From: Arthrobacter sp. Soil763
GTDB taxonomy: Bacteria; Actinomycetota; Actinomycetes; Actinomycetales; Micrococcaceae
NCBI RefSeq assembly: GCF_001428365.1
Contig: NZ_LMSH01000005.1
Coordinates: 1 to 41,838, forward strand
Reading direction: 5' to 3'
DNA length: 41,838 nucleotides
Below are positions 7,382 to 15,819 of the stretch, one piece after another. Position 1 is the first letter of the stretch, and every line of letters starts with the position of its first letter. A program made the position numbers and the translations under genes. The notes under the pieces are model-generated. The model was not told where the DNA came from and did no database searches. It saw only the letters and a list, made by a program, of their open reading frames with translations.

Positions 7382-9124
7382 GTGGTGCAGCGAACAAATT
7401 CCCGTGTAAATTCCCGGTTCCCGGGCTCGTCCAAGACGACCAAACACATCTTCGTAACCGGTGGTGTGGCGTCCTCGCTCGGTAAGGGGCTGACGGCTTC
7501 GAGCCTCGGCCACCTGCTGCGGGCGCGCGGCCTGTCTGTAACTATGCAAAAGCTCGATCCCTATCTGAACGTGGATCCGGGCACGATGAACCCCTTCCAG
7601 CATGGCGAAGTCTTCGTCACCGACGACGGCGCGGAGACCGACCTCGACGTCGGCCACTACGAGCGCTTCCTCGACGAAAACCTCGAAGGCTCGGCCAACG
7701 TCACGACCGGCCAGGTGTACTCCACAGTCATCGCCAAGGAACGCCGCGGCGAATACCTCGGCGACACCGTCCAGGTCATCCCGCACATCACCGATGAGAT
7801 CAAGCGCCGCATGCGGCTGCCCGCCGAGGGCAAGAACGCTCCCGACGTGATCATCACCGAAATCGGCGGCACCGTCGGCGACATCGAGTCCCAGCCGTTC
7901 CTCGAATCGGCCCGCCAGGTCCGCCAGGACGTCGGCCGGAACAACGTGTTCTTCCTGCACGTCTCCCTGGTGCCCTACATCGGCCCGTCGCAGGAGCTCA
8001 AGACCAAGCCGACGCAGCACTCGGTTGCCGCGCTGCGTTCCATCGGCATCCAGCCCGAGGCGATCGTGATCCGCTCCGACCGCGACGTGCCCCAGGCCAT
8101 GCGCGAGAAAATCGGCCGCATGTGCGACGTCGACATCGACGCCGTCATCGGCTGCCCGGACGCCCCCAGCATCTACGACATCCCCAAGACGCTGCACTCC
8201 CAGGGCCTGGACTCCTACATCGTCCGCGCCCTGGACCTGCCGTTCAAGGACGTTGACTGGACCAGCTGGGACAAGCTCCTCGAAGCCGTGCACAACCCCA
8301 AGCACGAGGTGGAGATTGCCCTCGTCGGCAAGTACATCGATCTGCCGGATGCTTACCTGTCCGTGACCGAGGCCCTGCGGGCCGGCGGTTTCGCGAACGA
8401 CACCAAGGTCAAGATCCGCTGGGTGCCGTCGGACGAATGCGACACCGAAGCCGGTGCGAAGAAGTCCCTGGCCGGCGTCGACGCGATCTGCGTTCCCGGC
8501 GGCTTCGGCATCCGCGGCCTCGAAGGCAAGCTCGGCGCGCTGAAGTTCGCCCGCGAATCCAAGCTGCCGGTGCTGGGCCTGTGCCTTGGCCTGCAGTGCA
8601 TGGTGATCGAATACGCCCGCAACGTCGTCGGCCTCGAAGGTGCGTCTTCCTCCGAGTTCGAGCCGGACTCGAAGTACCCGGTCATCGCCACCATGGAAGA
8701 GCAGCTCGACATCGTCGAGGGCAAGGGCGACCTGGGCGGCACCATGCGCCTGGGCCTCTACGAAGCCAAGCTTGACGAGGGCTCGGTCGTGGCCGAGACC
8801 TACGGCACCACCACGGTCAGCGAACGCCACCGGCACCGGTACGAAGTTAACAACAAGTACCGTGACCAGATCGCCGCCGAGGGCCTCGTGTTCTCCGGCA
8901 CCTCCCCGGACGGCAAGCTGGTCGAGTACGTGGAGCTGCCCCGCGAAGTCCACCCGTACTACGTGGCGACGCAGGCGCACCCCGAGCTCAGCTCGCGGCC
9001 CACCCGTCCGCACCCGCTGTTCGCCGGGCTGGTCAAGGCCGCCCTGGACCACCAGCATGGCGCAGGCCAGCCGGTCGCGGGCAAGGCTGCTGCCGCGAAG
9101 TCGACTCCGGCAGAGTCAAAGTAA
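7382..9124 (+). CDS. pyrG: CTP synthase
   Basis: Predicted 580-residue glutamine-hydrolysing CTP synthase, which converts UTP to CTP. The N-terminal synthetase domain has the P-loop [15 protein letters not shown] near residues 22-36 and the [25 protein letters not shown] nucleotide-binding region in two adjacent motifs. The C-terminal class I glutaminase domain has the nucleophile Cys401 in GLCLGLQCM and the His/Glu pair in [10 protein letters not shown]. The GTG at 7382 was chosen because family members in this genus start close to [12 protein letters not shown], as I recall. An alternative is ATG 7364 (or TTG 7361), which has the better ribosome-binding site AAGGAAG (7348-7354) and would add 6-7 residues. 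Expression may be leaderless from the TAGGCT element. Confidence 0.95.
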   Translation: MVQRTNSRVNSRFPGSSKTTKHIFVTGGVASSLGKGLTASSLGHLLRARGLSVTMQKLDPYLNVDPGTMNPFQHGEVFVTDDGAETDLDVGHYERFLDENLEGSANVTTGQVYSTVIAKERRGEYLGDTVQVIPHITDEIKRRMRLPAEGKNAPDVIITEIGGTVGDIESQPFLESARQVRQDVGRNNVFFLHVSLVPYIGPSQELKTKPTQHSVAALRSIGIQPEAIVIRSDRDVPQAMREKIGRMCDVDIDAVIGCPDAPSIYDIPKTLHSQGLDSYIVRALDLPFKDVDWTSWDKLLEAVHNPKHEVEIALVGKYIDLPDAYLSVTEALRAGGFANDTKVKIRWVPSDECDTEAGAKKSLAGVDAICVPGGFGIRGLEGKLGALKFARESKLPVLGLCLGLQCMVIEYARNVVGLEGASSSEFEPDSKYPVIATMEEQLDIVEGKGDLGGTMRLGLYEAKLDEGSVVAETYGTTTVSERHRHRYEVNNKYRDQIAAEGLVFSGTSPDGKLVEYVELPREVHPYYVATQAHPELSSRPTRPHPLFAGLVKAALDHQHGAGQPVAGKAAAAKSTPAESK

Positions 9125-9151
9125 CTCCCAACTGAATCAAAGGACGGCGCG

Positions 9152-9814
9152 ATGCCCGGTACACCTGAGACCCCCAATGCTGCACGGCAGGTTTCGGATG
9201 AGCCGAGCCCGCGCCGTCTTTTGTCTTCGGAGAAGGTCTACGAGGGCCGGATCTGGGACGTCGTCAGCGACAGTTTCCAACTGAGCGACGACGGGGACGC
9301 CCTGGTCCGTGACTACATCGACCACCCCGGCGCGGTGGCCGTGCTGCCGATGAACGACGACGGCGAGGTGCTGCTGATCAAGCAGTACCGGCACCCCGTC
9401 GGCATGGCGTTGTGGGAGATCCCCGCCGGGCTGCTCGACGTCGAGGGCGAAGACTTCGCCGTCGGTGCCGCCCGGGAGCTGGCCGAGGAAGCAGACCTGG
9501 TGGCCGCGCAATGGAACGTCCTGGCGGACTTCTTCAACTCGCCGGGCTCCTCCAGCGAAGCCATCCGCATCTACCTGGCCCGCGGTCTGAGCGACGTGCC
9601 TGGCCACGAACTCCACGTGCGCACGGACGAGGAAGCCGAAATCGAACTGCACTGGATCCCGCTCGACGCCGCCGTGACCGCGGTCCTCGAAGGGCGGCTG
9701 CATAATCCTTCGGCGGTCGTCGGGGTCCTCGCCGCCGCCGCTGCCCGCGCCGACGGTTACACAACCCTGCGGCCGGCCGACGCGCAGTGGCCCGCCCACC
9801 CCAGCCAGCGCTGA
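9152..9814 (+). CDS. Nudix hydrolase, ADP-ribose pyrophosphatase type
   Basis: Predicted 220-residue enzyme. It has the ADP-ribose pyrophosphatase layout with [14 protein letters not shown] leading to [20 protein letters not shown] and then a Nudix box at about residues 93-116 (GLLDVEGE, then REL-EEADL). The box has one extra residue between G and E, and the last glycine is Ala, variants I recall from actinobacterial ADPRases such as Rv1700. It probably splits ADP-ribose to AMP and ribose 5-phosphate. The ribosome-binding site AAAGGAC precedes the ATG. It lies 27 nt after pyrG, and its stop shares a base with the xerD start (TGATG), suggesting coupling. Confidence 0.92.
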   Translation: MPGTPETPNAARQVSDEPSPRRLLSSEKVYEGRIWDVVSDSFQLSDDGDALVRDYIDHPGAVAVLPMNDDGEVLLIKQYRHPVGMALWEIPAGLLDVEGEDFAVGAARELAEEADLVAAQWNVLADFFNSPGSSSEAIRIYLARGLSDVPGHELHVRTDEEAEIELHWIPLDAAVTAVLEGRLHNPSAVVGVLAAAAARADGYTTLRPADAQWPAHPSQR

Positions 9815-10887
9815 TGACCGGGGTGCTGGCGGCCGGGGCGCCGGCCGCTGAACCGGCCGGCCCGGCTGGGCAGGGAACTTCTGTTGCGGCCGCCGCTCTT
9901 GTTTCCGGGGCTGCCGCCTCTGCCGCCCCGCCGAAGCCGCCGACCGCCGTCGAGCGGGCCATGACCGACTACCTCCAGCACATGGGCGTGGAGCGCGGAC
10001 TCGCCGCCAACACCCTGGCCGCCTACCGGCGGGACCTGGCACGGTACGCCCGTCACCTGGCCCAGGCGGGACGGCAACGTCCCGAAGACATCACCCGCCG
10101 CGACGTCACCGCGTTCGTCCAGGCCCTCGCGGACGGATCCGACGGCGGGTCGCCGCTTGGCGTGCGCTCGGCCGCGCGGACCGTCGTCGCGGTCCGCGGC
10201 CTGCATAAATTCTGGGCGCTGGAAGGGGTCACGCCTGCCGACCCCGCCAGCGATGTCCATCCGCCGATGCCCGGGAAGCGGCTGCCCAAAGCCATCACCG
10301 TCGACGAGGTGACGCGCATCCTGGAAGCGGCGGGCACCGATACGGCCACCGGCCTGCGCGACCGCGCGCTCCTGGAGTTCCTCTACTCCACCGGGGCCCG
10401 GATCAGCGAGGCCGTCGGCCTCGACGTCGACGACGTCGCGTTGCAGGGCGACGATGCACACGGCGCCGGCGGTCCGGCCATCGTCAGGCTGTTCGGCAAG
10501 GGTTCCAAGGAACGCCTCGTGCCCCTGGGGTCCTACGGTGCCCGCGCGTTGGACGCCTACCTGGTTCGCGGCCGCCCGCTCCTCGCAGCCAAGGGCAAAG
10601 GCACACCGGCGCTGTTCCTCAATGCCAGGGGCGGACGGATCAGCCGGCAGAGCGCCTGGACCATCCTCAAGGCCGCCGCCGAGAAGGCCAACATCACCAA
10701 GGATGTTTCGCCGCACACCCTGCGCCACTCCTTTGCCACGCACCTGCTGGAAGGCGGCGCGGACGTCCGGGTGGTCCAGGAGTTGCTGGGCCACGCCTCC
10801 GTGACCACGACACAGGTCTATACCCTCGTCACCGCGGACACCCTCCGCGAAATCTACGCCGCGGCACATCCCCGGGCGCTGGGCTAA
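9814..10887 (+). CDS. xerD: Tyrosine recombinase XerD
   Basis: Predicted 357-residue site-specific recombinase that resolves chromosome dimers at dif. The N-terminal SAM-like core domain starts near residue 46 ([31 protein letters not shown]). The catalytic residues are all present: Arg196 (TGARISEA), Lys229 ([11 protein letters not shown]), His301 and Arg304 (HTLRHSF), His327 ([10 protein letters not shown]) and Tyr336. The ATG at 9814 overlaps the Nudix stop by one base. It adds a 49-residue Ala/Pro-rich tail before the Met at 9961, which would give a more usual 308 residues but lacks a convincing ribosome-binding site. The neighbourhood (xerD near parA-scpAB) is the chromosomal housekeeping context, not a phage. 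Confidence 0.94.
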   Translation: MTGVLAAGAPAAEPAGPAGQGTSVAAAALVSGAAASAAPPKPPTAVERAMTDYLQHMGVERGLAANTLAAYRRDLARYARHLAQAGRQRPEDITRRDVTAFVQALADGSDGGSPLGVRSAARTVVAVRGLHKFWALEGVTPADPASDVHPPMPGKRLPKAITVDEVTRILEAAGTDTATGLRDRALLEFLYSTGARISEAVGLDVDDVALQGDDAHGAGGPAIVRLFGKGSKERLVPLGSYGARALDAYLVRGRPLLAAKGKGTPALFLNARGGRISRQSAWTILKAAAEKANITKDVSPHTLRHSFATHLLEGGADVRVVQELLGHASVTTTQVYTLVTADTLREIYAAAHPRALG

Positions 10888-11042
10888 GGTCCCGCGGCTC
10901 AGCCCGGGCTTCGGACGACGTCTAGGGCGCGTCGGGTGGGCTTGGCGTTGGCCGGTACGGGCTGGACTGTGTCTCCTGCCAATTTGTGGCAGAGTCCCGC
11001 CGCTAGACAACCACTCGCACTAATAATGTCGGTGGTCCCTTC

Positions 11043-11048
11043 TAGTGT
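11043..11048 (+). promoter_or_regulatory. Candidate -10 element (TAGTGT) for the HNH gene
   Basis: TAGTGT fits TAnnnT and ends 6 nt before the ATG at 11055, which has no purine-rich ribosome-binding site. A leaderless transcript is therefore likely. The 167-bp gap after xerD shows a short imperfect stem at its start (GGGCTAAG/CTCAGCCC, 10881-10905), possibly a weak xerD terminator. Confidence 0.4.
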
Positions 11049-11054
11049 GAAGAC

Positions 11055-12827
11055 ATGGAGAGCGGGGATGCTTTCACAGCGGAGATCAGGGCGGCAGCAG
11101 CGGCCCTGAGGCAGTCCGCCGCCGCGTTGGAGGCTCTCCTCGGTGGTCCCGATAGCGCGCCGGGTTCCAGCCCCAACGCCGACCCGGTGCGGCTGCTTGC
11201 CGACGCCTGCCTGGACGGCTTGTCCGAGGCGGCACGGGTGGAATCACGGGTCGCCGCGCTCAAGGTCCATCTCACTGCCGGGTACGTTCATCTGGCCGAG
11301 GTTCTTGCCGGTCCCGTTGCCACGCCGCAGGACTATACGGCCCGGGAGATGAGCACCGTCGCGGAGGTCGCGGGTGTGCTGACGGTCGGTGAGCGCTCCG
11401 CCTCGGCGCTGATTTCCGATGCGCTGGCCCTGACAACGTCGCTTCCCCTGACGCTTGACGCCCTGGGGTCCGGGAGCGTGTCCTGGCAGCACGCCCGCAT
11501 CATGGTCAACGAGACTGCAGGCCTCCCGCCTGCCGCGGCCGGTTGTCTGGAGGCCCATTTCCTTGACCCTGATGCTCCTTCGCCGGCACGCGGGTGTTTC
11601 GCAGGCGAGCTGGTTCCGGGGCGGTTCCGGGCGAAGGCCCGCACCTGGCGTGAGCGCCACCATCCGCTCAGCCTGGAGGTCCGGCACACCCGCAGCGTCG
11701 CCGACCGGCGGGTGGAGTTCGTCCCGGACCGGGACGGGATGGCGTGGTTGAACGCGTACCTGCCGGCGGCGACGGCCGCGGGGATTTTCGACAGGCTGAC
11801 AGCCGCGTCGCGGGCGTTGCAGCGCCCTGCCGAGGCGCTGACCCTGGCCCAGCTACGGGCGGACGTAGCGGCGACCGTACTCCTTACGGGCGGCTCCGGC
11901 GGCACTGCCGGCATTGCTGCCGGAGGCGAGGACGCCACCGCATCGCCCACGCTGGCCGGCAACCACGTGGCTGATGTGCCCGTCCCGCGGGCGCGGGTTT
12001 TGGTCACGGTCCCGGTGCTGTCGCTGCTGGGATTGACTGACGAGCCGGCGATGCTGGATGGGTATGGCCCGATCCCGCCGTCGATGGCCAGGAAGCTGGT
12101 GGCGGGCGGGGCGGATTCGTTCTACCGGGTGCTGACCGATCCGCGGGACGGGGCTCCGTTGGAGATCGGGCGCACGAGCTACCGGATTCCGAAGGCGATG
12201 CGGCACTGGCTCCGGCTGCGGGACGCCAAATGCACCTTTCCTGCCTGCAACAATTCTTCGCTGGACACCGAGGCCGACCACCTGCTGGCCTGGGCCAACG
12301 GCGGGACCACCGGGATCAGCAACCTGGGCCAGCCCTGCCGCAAACACCACCGCCTCAGACACACCACCGCGTGGACTCCCACGTCGGCCAGCGGGCATAA
12401 ACCTCCGGGCTGGATCTCGCCCACCGGCCGGCGGTACCGCAGCGAACAGCAGGACTGGGAACCACCTCAGTGGCCCGATGCCGTGGTGCCCGAAGCCGGC
12501 TCGGCCGACACCTGGCCGCTACCGTCCGACGCCGACCGGTCGGACACGAGGCCATTCTTGTCCGACGCCGACTGGTCGGACACGCGGCCATTCTTGTCCG
12601 ACGTCGACTGCCCGCCACCGGACCCCGAACCGTACCTAGACCCGGAATTGCCCGCGGACCCCTTCCCCGATTGGTACCGCTTCGCGGCCCCCGAACCGGA
12701 CGAACCGGGCGAATCAGCGGAACCCGACTGGCCCACGCCACCAGACTCGTGGCGGGATCCCACTCCACAGTCTCTAACGGGGGAGCCTCTGGTCGACTCC
12801 CGACGACGGCGGCGAGCCCCCGTGTAA
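11055..12827 (+). CDS. DUF222 domain HNH endonuclease (13E12-repeat family)
   Basis: Predicted 590-residue protein with an N-terminal helical DUF222 region (about 20-350) and a C-terminal HNH nuclease module. The nuclease core reads KCTFPACNNSSLDTEADHLLAWANGG, with the HNH-type residues Asp408-His409, Asn415 and the CRKHH end (His431, His432). Two cysteines before (CTFPAC) suggest a structural zinc. This family, known in mycobacteria as REP13E12, is present in many copies in Arthrobacter-type genomes, and its biological role is unclear. The C-terminal 150 residues are Asp/Pro/Ser-rich with a 12-residue tandem repeat. It marks the point where the conserved xerD-parA order is interrupted. No methyltransferase neighbour is seen, so a classic restriction system is unlikely. 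Confidence 0.88.
   Translation: MESGDAFTAEIRAAAAALRQSAAALEALLGGPDSAPGSSPNADPVRLLADACLDGLSEAARVESRVAALKVHLTAGYVHLAEVLAGPVATPQDYTAREMSTVAEVAGVLTVGERSASALISDALALTTSLPLTLDALGSGSVSWQHARIMVNETAGLPPAAAGCLEAHFLDPDAPSPARGCFAGELVPGRFRAKARTWRERHHPLSLEVRHTRSVADRRVEFVPDRDGMAWLNAYLPAATAAGIFDRLTAASRALQRPAEALTLAQLRADVAATVLLTGGSGGTAGIAAGGEDATASPTLAGNHVADVPVPRARVLVTVPVLSLLGLTDEPAMLDGYGPIPPSMARKLVAGGADSFYRVLTDPRDGAPLEIGRTSYRIPKAMRHWLRLRDAKCTFPACNNSSLDTEADHLLAWANGGTTGISNLGQPCRKHHRLRHTTAWTPTSASGHKPPGWISPTGRRYRSEQQDWEPPQWPDAVVPEAGSADTWPLPSDADRSDTRPFLSDADWSDTRPFLSDVDCPPPDPEPYLDPELPADPFPDWYRFAAPEPDEPGESAEPDWPTPPDSWRDPTPQSLTGEPLVDSRRRRRAPV
12525..12608 (+). repeat. 36-bp in-frame tandem repeat in the HNH gene tail
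   Basis: Two full units (12525-12560 and 12561-12596) and a 12-bp partial unit (12597-12608) encode SDADRSDTRPFL, SDADWSDTRPFL and SDVD. The near-identity of the two DNA copies suggests recent duplication in the acidic tail. Confidence 0.85.
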
Positions 12828-12843
12828 GAAATGCCCGGGTTCA

Positions 12844-12869
12844 GGAAACTAAGGGGGCGAGACCACGTC
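12844..12869 (+). promoter_or_regulatory. Candidate ECF-type promoter (GGAAAC-N16-CGTC)
   Basis: GGAAAC (12844-12849) and CGTC (12866-12869) are separated by exactly 16 bp. This is the spacing and sequence class recognised by ECF sigma factors such as B. subtilis SigM/SigW. It lies just upstream of the sigma gene, with transcription expected near 12876, a ribosome-binding site GGGGGA at 12881-12886 and the ATG at 12893. Autoregulation is inferred. Confidence 0.55.
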
Positions 12870-12892
12870 ATCCGATGTCCGGGGGAAACACC

Positions 12893-13396
12893 ATGTTGGC
12901 TGCCAAGGAACAGGCGTTCATCGACCTGCACGAGCAACATTCCGCGCGGGTCTTCGGCTATATCGCCTGCCGGATCAGCGACAGGCACCGGGCCGAAGAA
13001 CTCGCTGCGGATGTCTTTCGGATCGCATGGGAGAAGCAGATGCCCGAGCCACCCGGCATTGGCTGGCTGCTGGCGACCGCGCGCAACGTCATCGGCAACG
13101 AATACAAAGGTCGTCGACGCCGCCAGGAGCTCGTCGACCGGCTGAAGGATGAAGCACGCAACCAGGACCCCGGGCCGGACACGGAGCAACGGTCCGCCGT
13201 GGCGGACGTCCTGGCGCGACTGAGGGAACGGGATCGTGAAGTCCTCATGCTTAGCTACTGGGACGACCTGACCGGAGCCGAACTGGGCGAGGCCCTGGGA
13301 TGTTCTCCTTCCGCCGCCGCGGTCCGCCTGCACCGGGCGCGCCGGGCCTTCGCGAAAGCCGCCCCCGCCCATCTCATGACTGAACGGAAGGACTAG
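12893..13396 (+). CDS. ECF-family RNA polymerase sigma factor
   Basis: Predicted 167-residue sigma-70 family factor. Region 2 spans about residues 8-75 (IDLHEQHSARVFGYIACRI, then AEELAADVFRIAWE, then WLLATARNVI). Region 4 spans about 105-158 (RERDREVLMLSYWDDLTGAELGEALG in overlapping parts, then the recognition helix SPSAAAVRLHRARRAF). Regions 1 and 3 are absent, as in ECF factors. The ATG at 12893 was preferred because GGGGGA lies 6 nt upstream; the ATG at 12875 lies upstream of that site. The gene ends 2 bases before a membrane-anchored protein, the usual partner arrangement. A GGAAAC-N16-CGTC element upstream suggests it activates its own transcription. The inducing signal is unknown. Confidence 0.9.
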   Translation: MLAAKEQAFIDLHEQHSARVFGYIACRISDRHRAEELAADVFRIAWEKQMPEPPGIGWLLATARNVIGNEYKGRRRRQELVDRLKDEARNQDPGPDTEQRSAVADVLARLRERDREVLMLSYWDDLTGAELGEALGCSPSAAAVRLHRARRAFAKAAPAHLMTERKD

Positions 13397-13398
13397 CC

Positions 13399-14166
13399 AT
13401 GGACCGCATCGAAGAGCTCATGAGGGACGCCAAACCGCGCGTCGGGGTACCCGGTGTCGTACCCGGCCGCGAATCGGCCCGGTCCATCGCGACGTCCACG
13501 GACCCCAACGTCGTCCAGCTGGCAGGGCGCACGCCGGCACGACGCAACACCATCCGGGCTGCGGCCGCCACACTGGTGGCCGCGGCCGCCGTCGTCGCCG
13601 CGGTAGTGGTCGGCGGCAACCTCACGAGCCAGCCGGCGCCCGGACCCGCCCAGACCGGCGTCCCGACGGCGCCCACCTCCGTCAGCCCCTCGCCCAGCCC
13701 GTCGGCCAGCGCCTCGAACACCCCTGCCCCCGCCGCTACCCCAACGCCCACACGTACCACCGCCGCTACCCTGACCACCGGTGGCGTACCCTGCACCATG
13801 GCCTACGTTGACCAGCAGTGGAGTGACCAGGTGCGGGCGATCATCCCGGTGCCCCCCAACGAGCGCCAGTATTACACCGTGCTGGGCTGCGCCGACGGCT
13901 GGCTCGCGTACTCCACCTCGGATGAGGGGGCGAAGGCCATGAAACTCGACGGGGGCAACGCCTGGTTTAACATCGGCAAACTGCAAAACGGGCGTTTTCT
14001 CGTCGACTACCAGCAAGCCTGGTCGAGCGTCTTCGACTGGGAATTCCAGGCGACGAACAACCAGGGGCTGACGGCGCAGCAGGCCATGGACAAGGAGTTC
14101 GCCGAGAAGGGGATTCCGGTCGCGCTGCGGCCAAAGTTGGTAGGGGAGGGCCCGGCCAGCAAATAG
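13399..14166 (+). CDS. Membrane-anchored protein, probable partner of the ECF sigma factor
   Basis: Predicted 255-residue protein starting 2 bases after the sigma stop with GGAAGGAC upstream. Residues 1-50 are cytoplasmic and start DRIEELMRDAKPRVG. A single membrane helix follows (about 52-73, Ala/Val-rich), then a Pro/Ser/Thr/Ala-rich linker (74-128), then an exported domain (about 129-250) with two cysteines (VPCTMAY and LGCADGW). The gene order and topology fit an anti-sigma factor or its regulator, but no zinc-type HxxxCxxC anti-sigma motif is present, so the cytoplasmic tail would have to bind sigma by another route. No clear homologue is recognised for the exported domain. The anti-sigma role is inference from position. 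Confidence 0.75.
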   Translation: MDRIEELMRDAKPRVGVPGVVPGRESARSIATSTDPNVVQLAGRTPARRNTIRAAAATLVAAAAVVAAVVVGGNLTSQPAPGPAQTGVPTAPTSVSPSPSPSASASNTPAPAATPTPTRTTAATLTTGGVPCTMAYVDQQWSDQVRAIIPVPPNERQYYTVLGCADGWLAYSTSDEGAKAMKLDGGNAWFNIGKLQNGRFLVDYQQAWSSVFDWEFQATNNQGLTAQQAMDKEFAEKGIPVALRPKLVGEGPASK

Positions 14167-14189
14167 CAGGAGCCCGGGACGGCAGCTAC

Positions 14190-14195
14190 TAGGCT
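14190..14195 (+). promoter_or_regulatory. Candidate -10 element (TAGGCT) for leaderless Nudix gene
   Basis: TAGGCT ends 7 nt before the ATG at 14203. It is the same hexamer found ahead of pyrG, and no ribosome-binding site separates it from the start. No -35 match is visible. Confidence 0.4.
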
Positions 14196-14202
14196 GGTGC
14201 AC

Positions 14203-14691
14203 ATGGCGTACACACCGGTCACCCTCTGCTTCCTGCTCCGGGACCGCCAGGACCGCACCGAGGTTCTGCTCGGCCTGAAGCGCACGGGTTTTGGTACCGG
14301 CAAGATCGTCGGCATCGGCGGCCATGTGGAGCCGGGGGAGAGCGACGCCGAAGCCGTGGTCCGCGAGGTCTGGGAAGAAGCCTGCGTCGTCGTGGACCAG
14401 GACGACCTGGCCCACGCCGGTGCCGTCGAGTTCATCTTCCCGGCCCGCCCCGAATGGAACATGAGCTGCCGGCTCTTTACCGCGCGCCGCTGGCAAGGCG
14501 ATCCCGCCGAGAGCCCGGAGATCACGCCCGAATGGTTCGACGCCGCGGCGCTCCCGCTGCAGCGCATGTGGCAGGACGCGGAACACTGGCTCCCGCCCGC
14601 TCTGGCGGGCGAAATCGTCGACGCCGTCGTCGTGCTCAACGACGACAACGAGACCGTGGCGTCCGTCCGCTATCCCGCAACCCCGGCCTGA
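14203..14691 (+). CDS. Nudix hydrolase, MTH1/8-oxo-dGTP diphosphatase type
   Basis: Predicted 162-residue enzyme with an MTH1-like front end (LLGLKRTGFGTGKIVGIGGH) and a Nudix box at residues 40-62: G40, E46, R54-E55, E58-E59, with Cys61 in place of the usual glycine. The region after the box (VEFIFPARPEWNMSCRLFTAR and EWFDAAALP) also resembles the human MTH1 family, which removes oxidised purine nucleotides. The ATG at 14203 lacks a ribosome-binding site, while a GTG at 14197 is also in frame; the TAGGCT element makes a leaderless start at 14203 likely. It follows the sigma/partner pair by 36 nt. A link to an oxidative or envelope stress response is possible but unproven. Confidence 0.88.
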   Translation: MAYTPVTLCFLLRDRQDRTEVLLGLKRTGFGTGKIVGIGGHVEPGESDAEAVVREVWEEACVVVDQDDLAHAGAVEFIFPARPEWNMSCRLFTARRWQGDPAESPEITPEWFDAAALPLQRMWQDAEHWLPPALAGEIVDAVVVLNDDNETVASVRYPATPA

Positions 14692-14846
14692 TCCATAACG
14701 CCGTGGCAACAATTGCAGTGGTTCGAAGCTGTGCAGCAATCAAACCGGCCGGCTGGCCGGTAGCCTTGGCCTCGAGCGCTGCGCCCGACGAACGGGCGCC
14801 GCCTCACTTACGGCCGAGCGGCACACGATCAACTTGGGGTAACAGC

Positions 14847-15740
14847 ATGGACGCGCAGAACAACAACCTTCCCGGCAGCGAGGACTACGACGAGGTTCCC
14901 GCAGAGGATTCTGCCGCGCGCAGGCGCTGGCCCCTCGCCGCCGCCGTCGTCGTCCTTGCGCTGGGGGTCGTCGCCGGCGGTGTCGCCGTCGCCAGCACCA
15001 TGCGTCCCGCCGACCCGGCCCCGGCTGCAGCCTCCACGGCTCCCGTCGCTACAGAATCCGCCTCCGCTACGACGACGCCCTCGCCGTCCGAAGCGGCCTC
15101 GGAAACGGTGTCGCCGTCCGCGACCCCGTCCACTTCGACCGCCGCCTCCGCCGCGCCGGCCGCCGGGGCGTGGCAGACCTTCACCAGCACCAATGCGAAA
15201 GTCAGCTTCGACTACCCGCCCGAGTGGCGCGCTACCCAGCGGCCGCCGGCAAGCGCAGGCTTCGAGGGGATTTATGTCGACGTGGCCGACGAATCCGGCC
15301 TGGTGATCGCGTCTCTGACCTTCGGGCCGTCCGGCGGCATCGGCGGCGCATGCGAGGGTCCCGTACCCTACACCGTGCTCGACTCAGCAGAGGTGGACCT
15401 TCCGCACCAGCCCGCCAAGGGCTCCGTCACGCCGCGGTTCGCCTTCCGTGCGCTCCAGGAACCAAACCAGGTGACGGCGTCGTTCGGCTTGACGGACACC
15501 CTGGCCACGACCAACAACATGACCTGCATGTTCTACAACGTCGTCACCGGCCCCGAGGAATCGCCGCTGTTCTCCTTCGCCGACGCCTTCCAGGTCACCG
15601 TGGGGAGCACGGAGGCTGCCCCGAACCACAAGGGTGTCAAGACGTTCCCCTCGATGGACGCGGCCCGCGCCTATATGCAGACCCCGGAGTACCTGAACGC
15701 CAAGCGCATGATCTCCTCGCTGAAGATCAACGAGGGCTGA
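14847..15740 (+). CDS. Single-pass membrane protein with exported domain, unknown function
   Basis: Predicted 297-residue protein. The ATG at 14847 follows a GGGG-containing ribosome-binding site. It has a cytoplasmic acidic N-terminus (1-28), one membrane helix (about 29-51), an Ala/Ser/Thr/Pro linker (52-108) and an exported domain (109-297) that opens WQTFTSTNAKVSFDYPPEW, a phrase seen in surface domains of the PsbP/DUF-type beta fold. Two cysteines (GGACEG, NMTCMF) may form a disulfide. Its build parallels the sigma partner at 13399, although the exported domains differ. A possible -10 (TAGCCT, 14761-14766) lies 80 nt upstream. It is followed by a strong terminator. Function not recognised. 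Confidence 0.8.
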   Translation: MDAQNNNLPGSEDYDEVPAEDSAARRRWPLAAAVVVLALGVVAGGVAVASTMRPADPAPAAASTAPVATESASATTTPSPSEAASETVSPSATPSTSTAASAAPAAGAWQTFTSTNAKVSFDYPPEWRATQRPPASAGFEGIYVDVADESGLVIASLTFGPSGGIGGACEGPVPYTVLDSAEVDLPHQPAKGSVTPRFAFRALQEPNQVTASFGLTDTLATTNNMTCMFYNVVTGPEESPLFSFADAFQVTVGSTEAAPNHKGVKTFPSMDAARAYMQTPEYLNAKRMISSLKINEG

Positions 15741-15753
15741 GGCAGGCCGTAAC

Positions 15754-15804
15754 AAAAAGCGCGGGCCGGCCACCTTGAAAAAAGGTGGCCGGCCCGCGCT
15801 TTTT
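15754..15804. terminator. Bidirectional intrinsic terminator between convergent genes
   Basis: A perfect 23-bp stem (15754-15776 with 15782-15804) closes a 5-nt GAAAA loop. The arms begin with five A and end with five T, so it works as a classical terminator in both directions, for the membrane protein gene on the plus strand and prpC on the minus strand. Confidence 0.95.
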
Positions 15805-15819
15805 ACTGCCCCGGAAGGC

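Noticed and set aside
9814..10887. Phage integrase or mobile element
   Set aside because: Catalytic residues, size and the chromosomal housekeeping neighbours identify XerD. No attachment sites or phage genes are near.
11055..12827. Restriction-modification system
   Set aside because: The DUF222/HNH protein has no methyltransferase or specificity gene beside it; it belongs to a dispersed multi-copy family.
15754..15804. Inverted repeat as IS end
   Set aside because: The arms end in A and T runs between convergent genes and work as a bidirectional terminator. No transposase is present.
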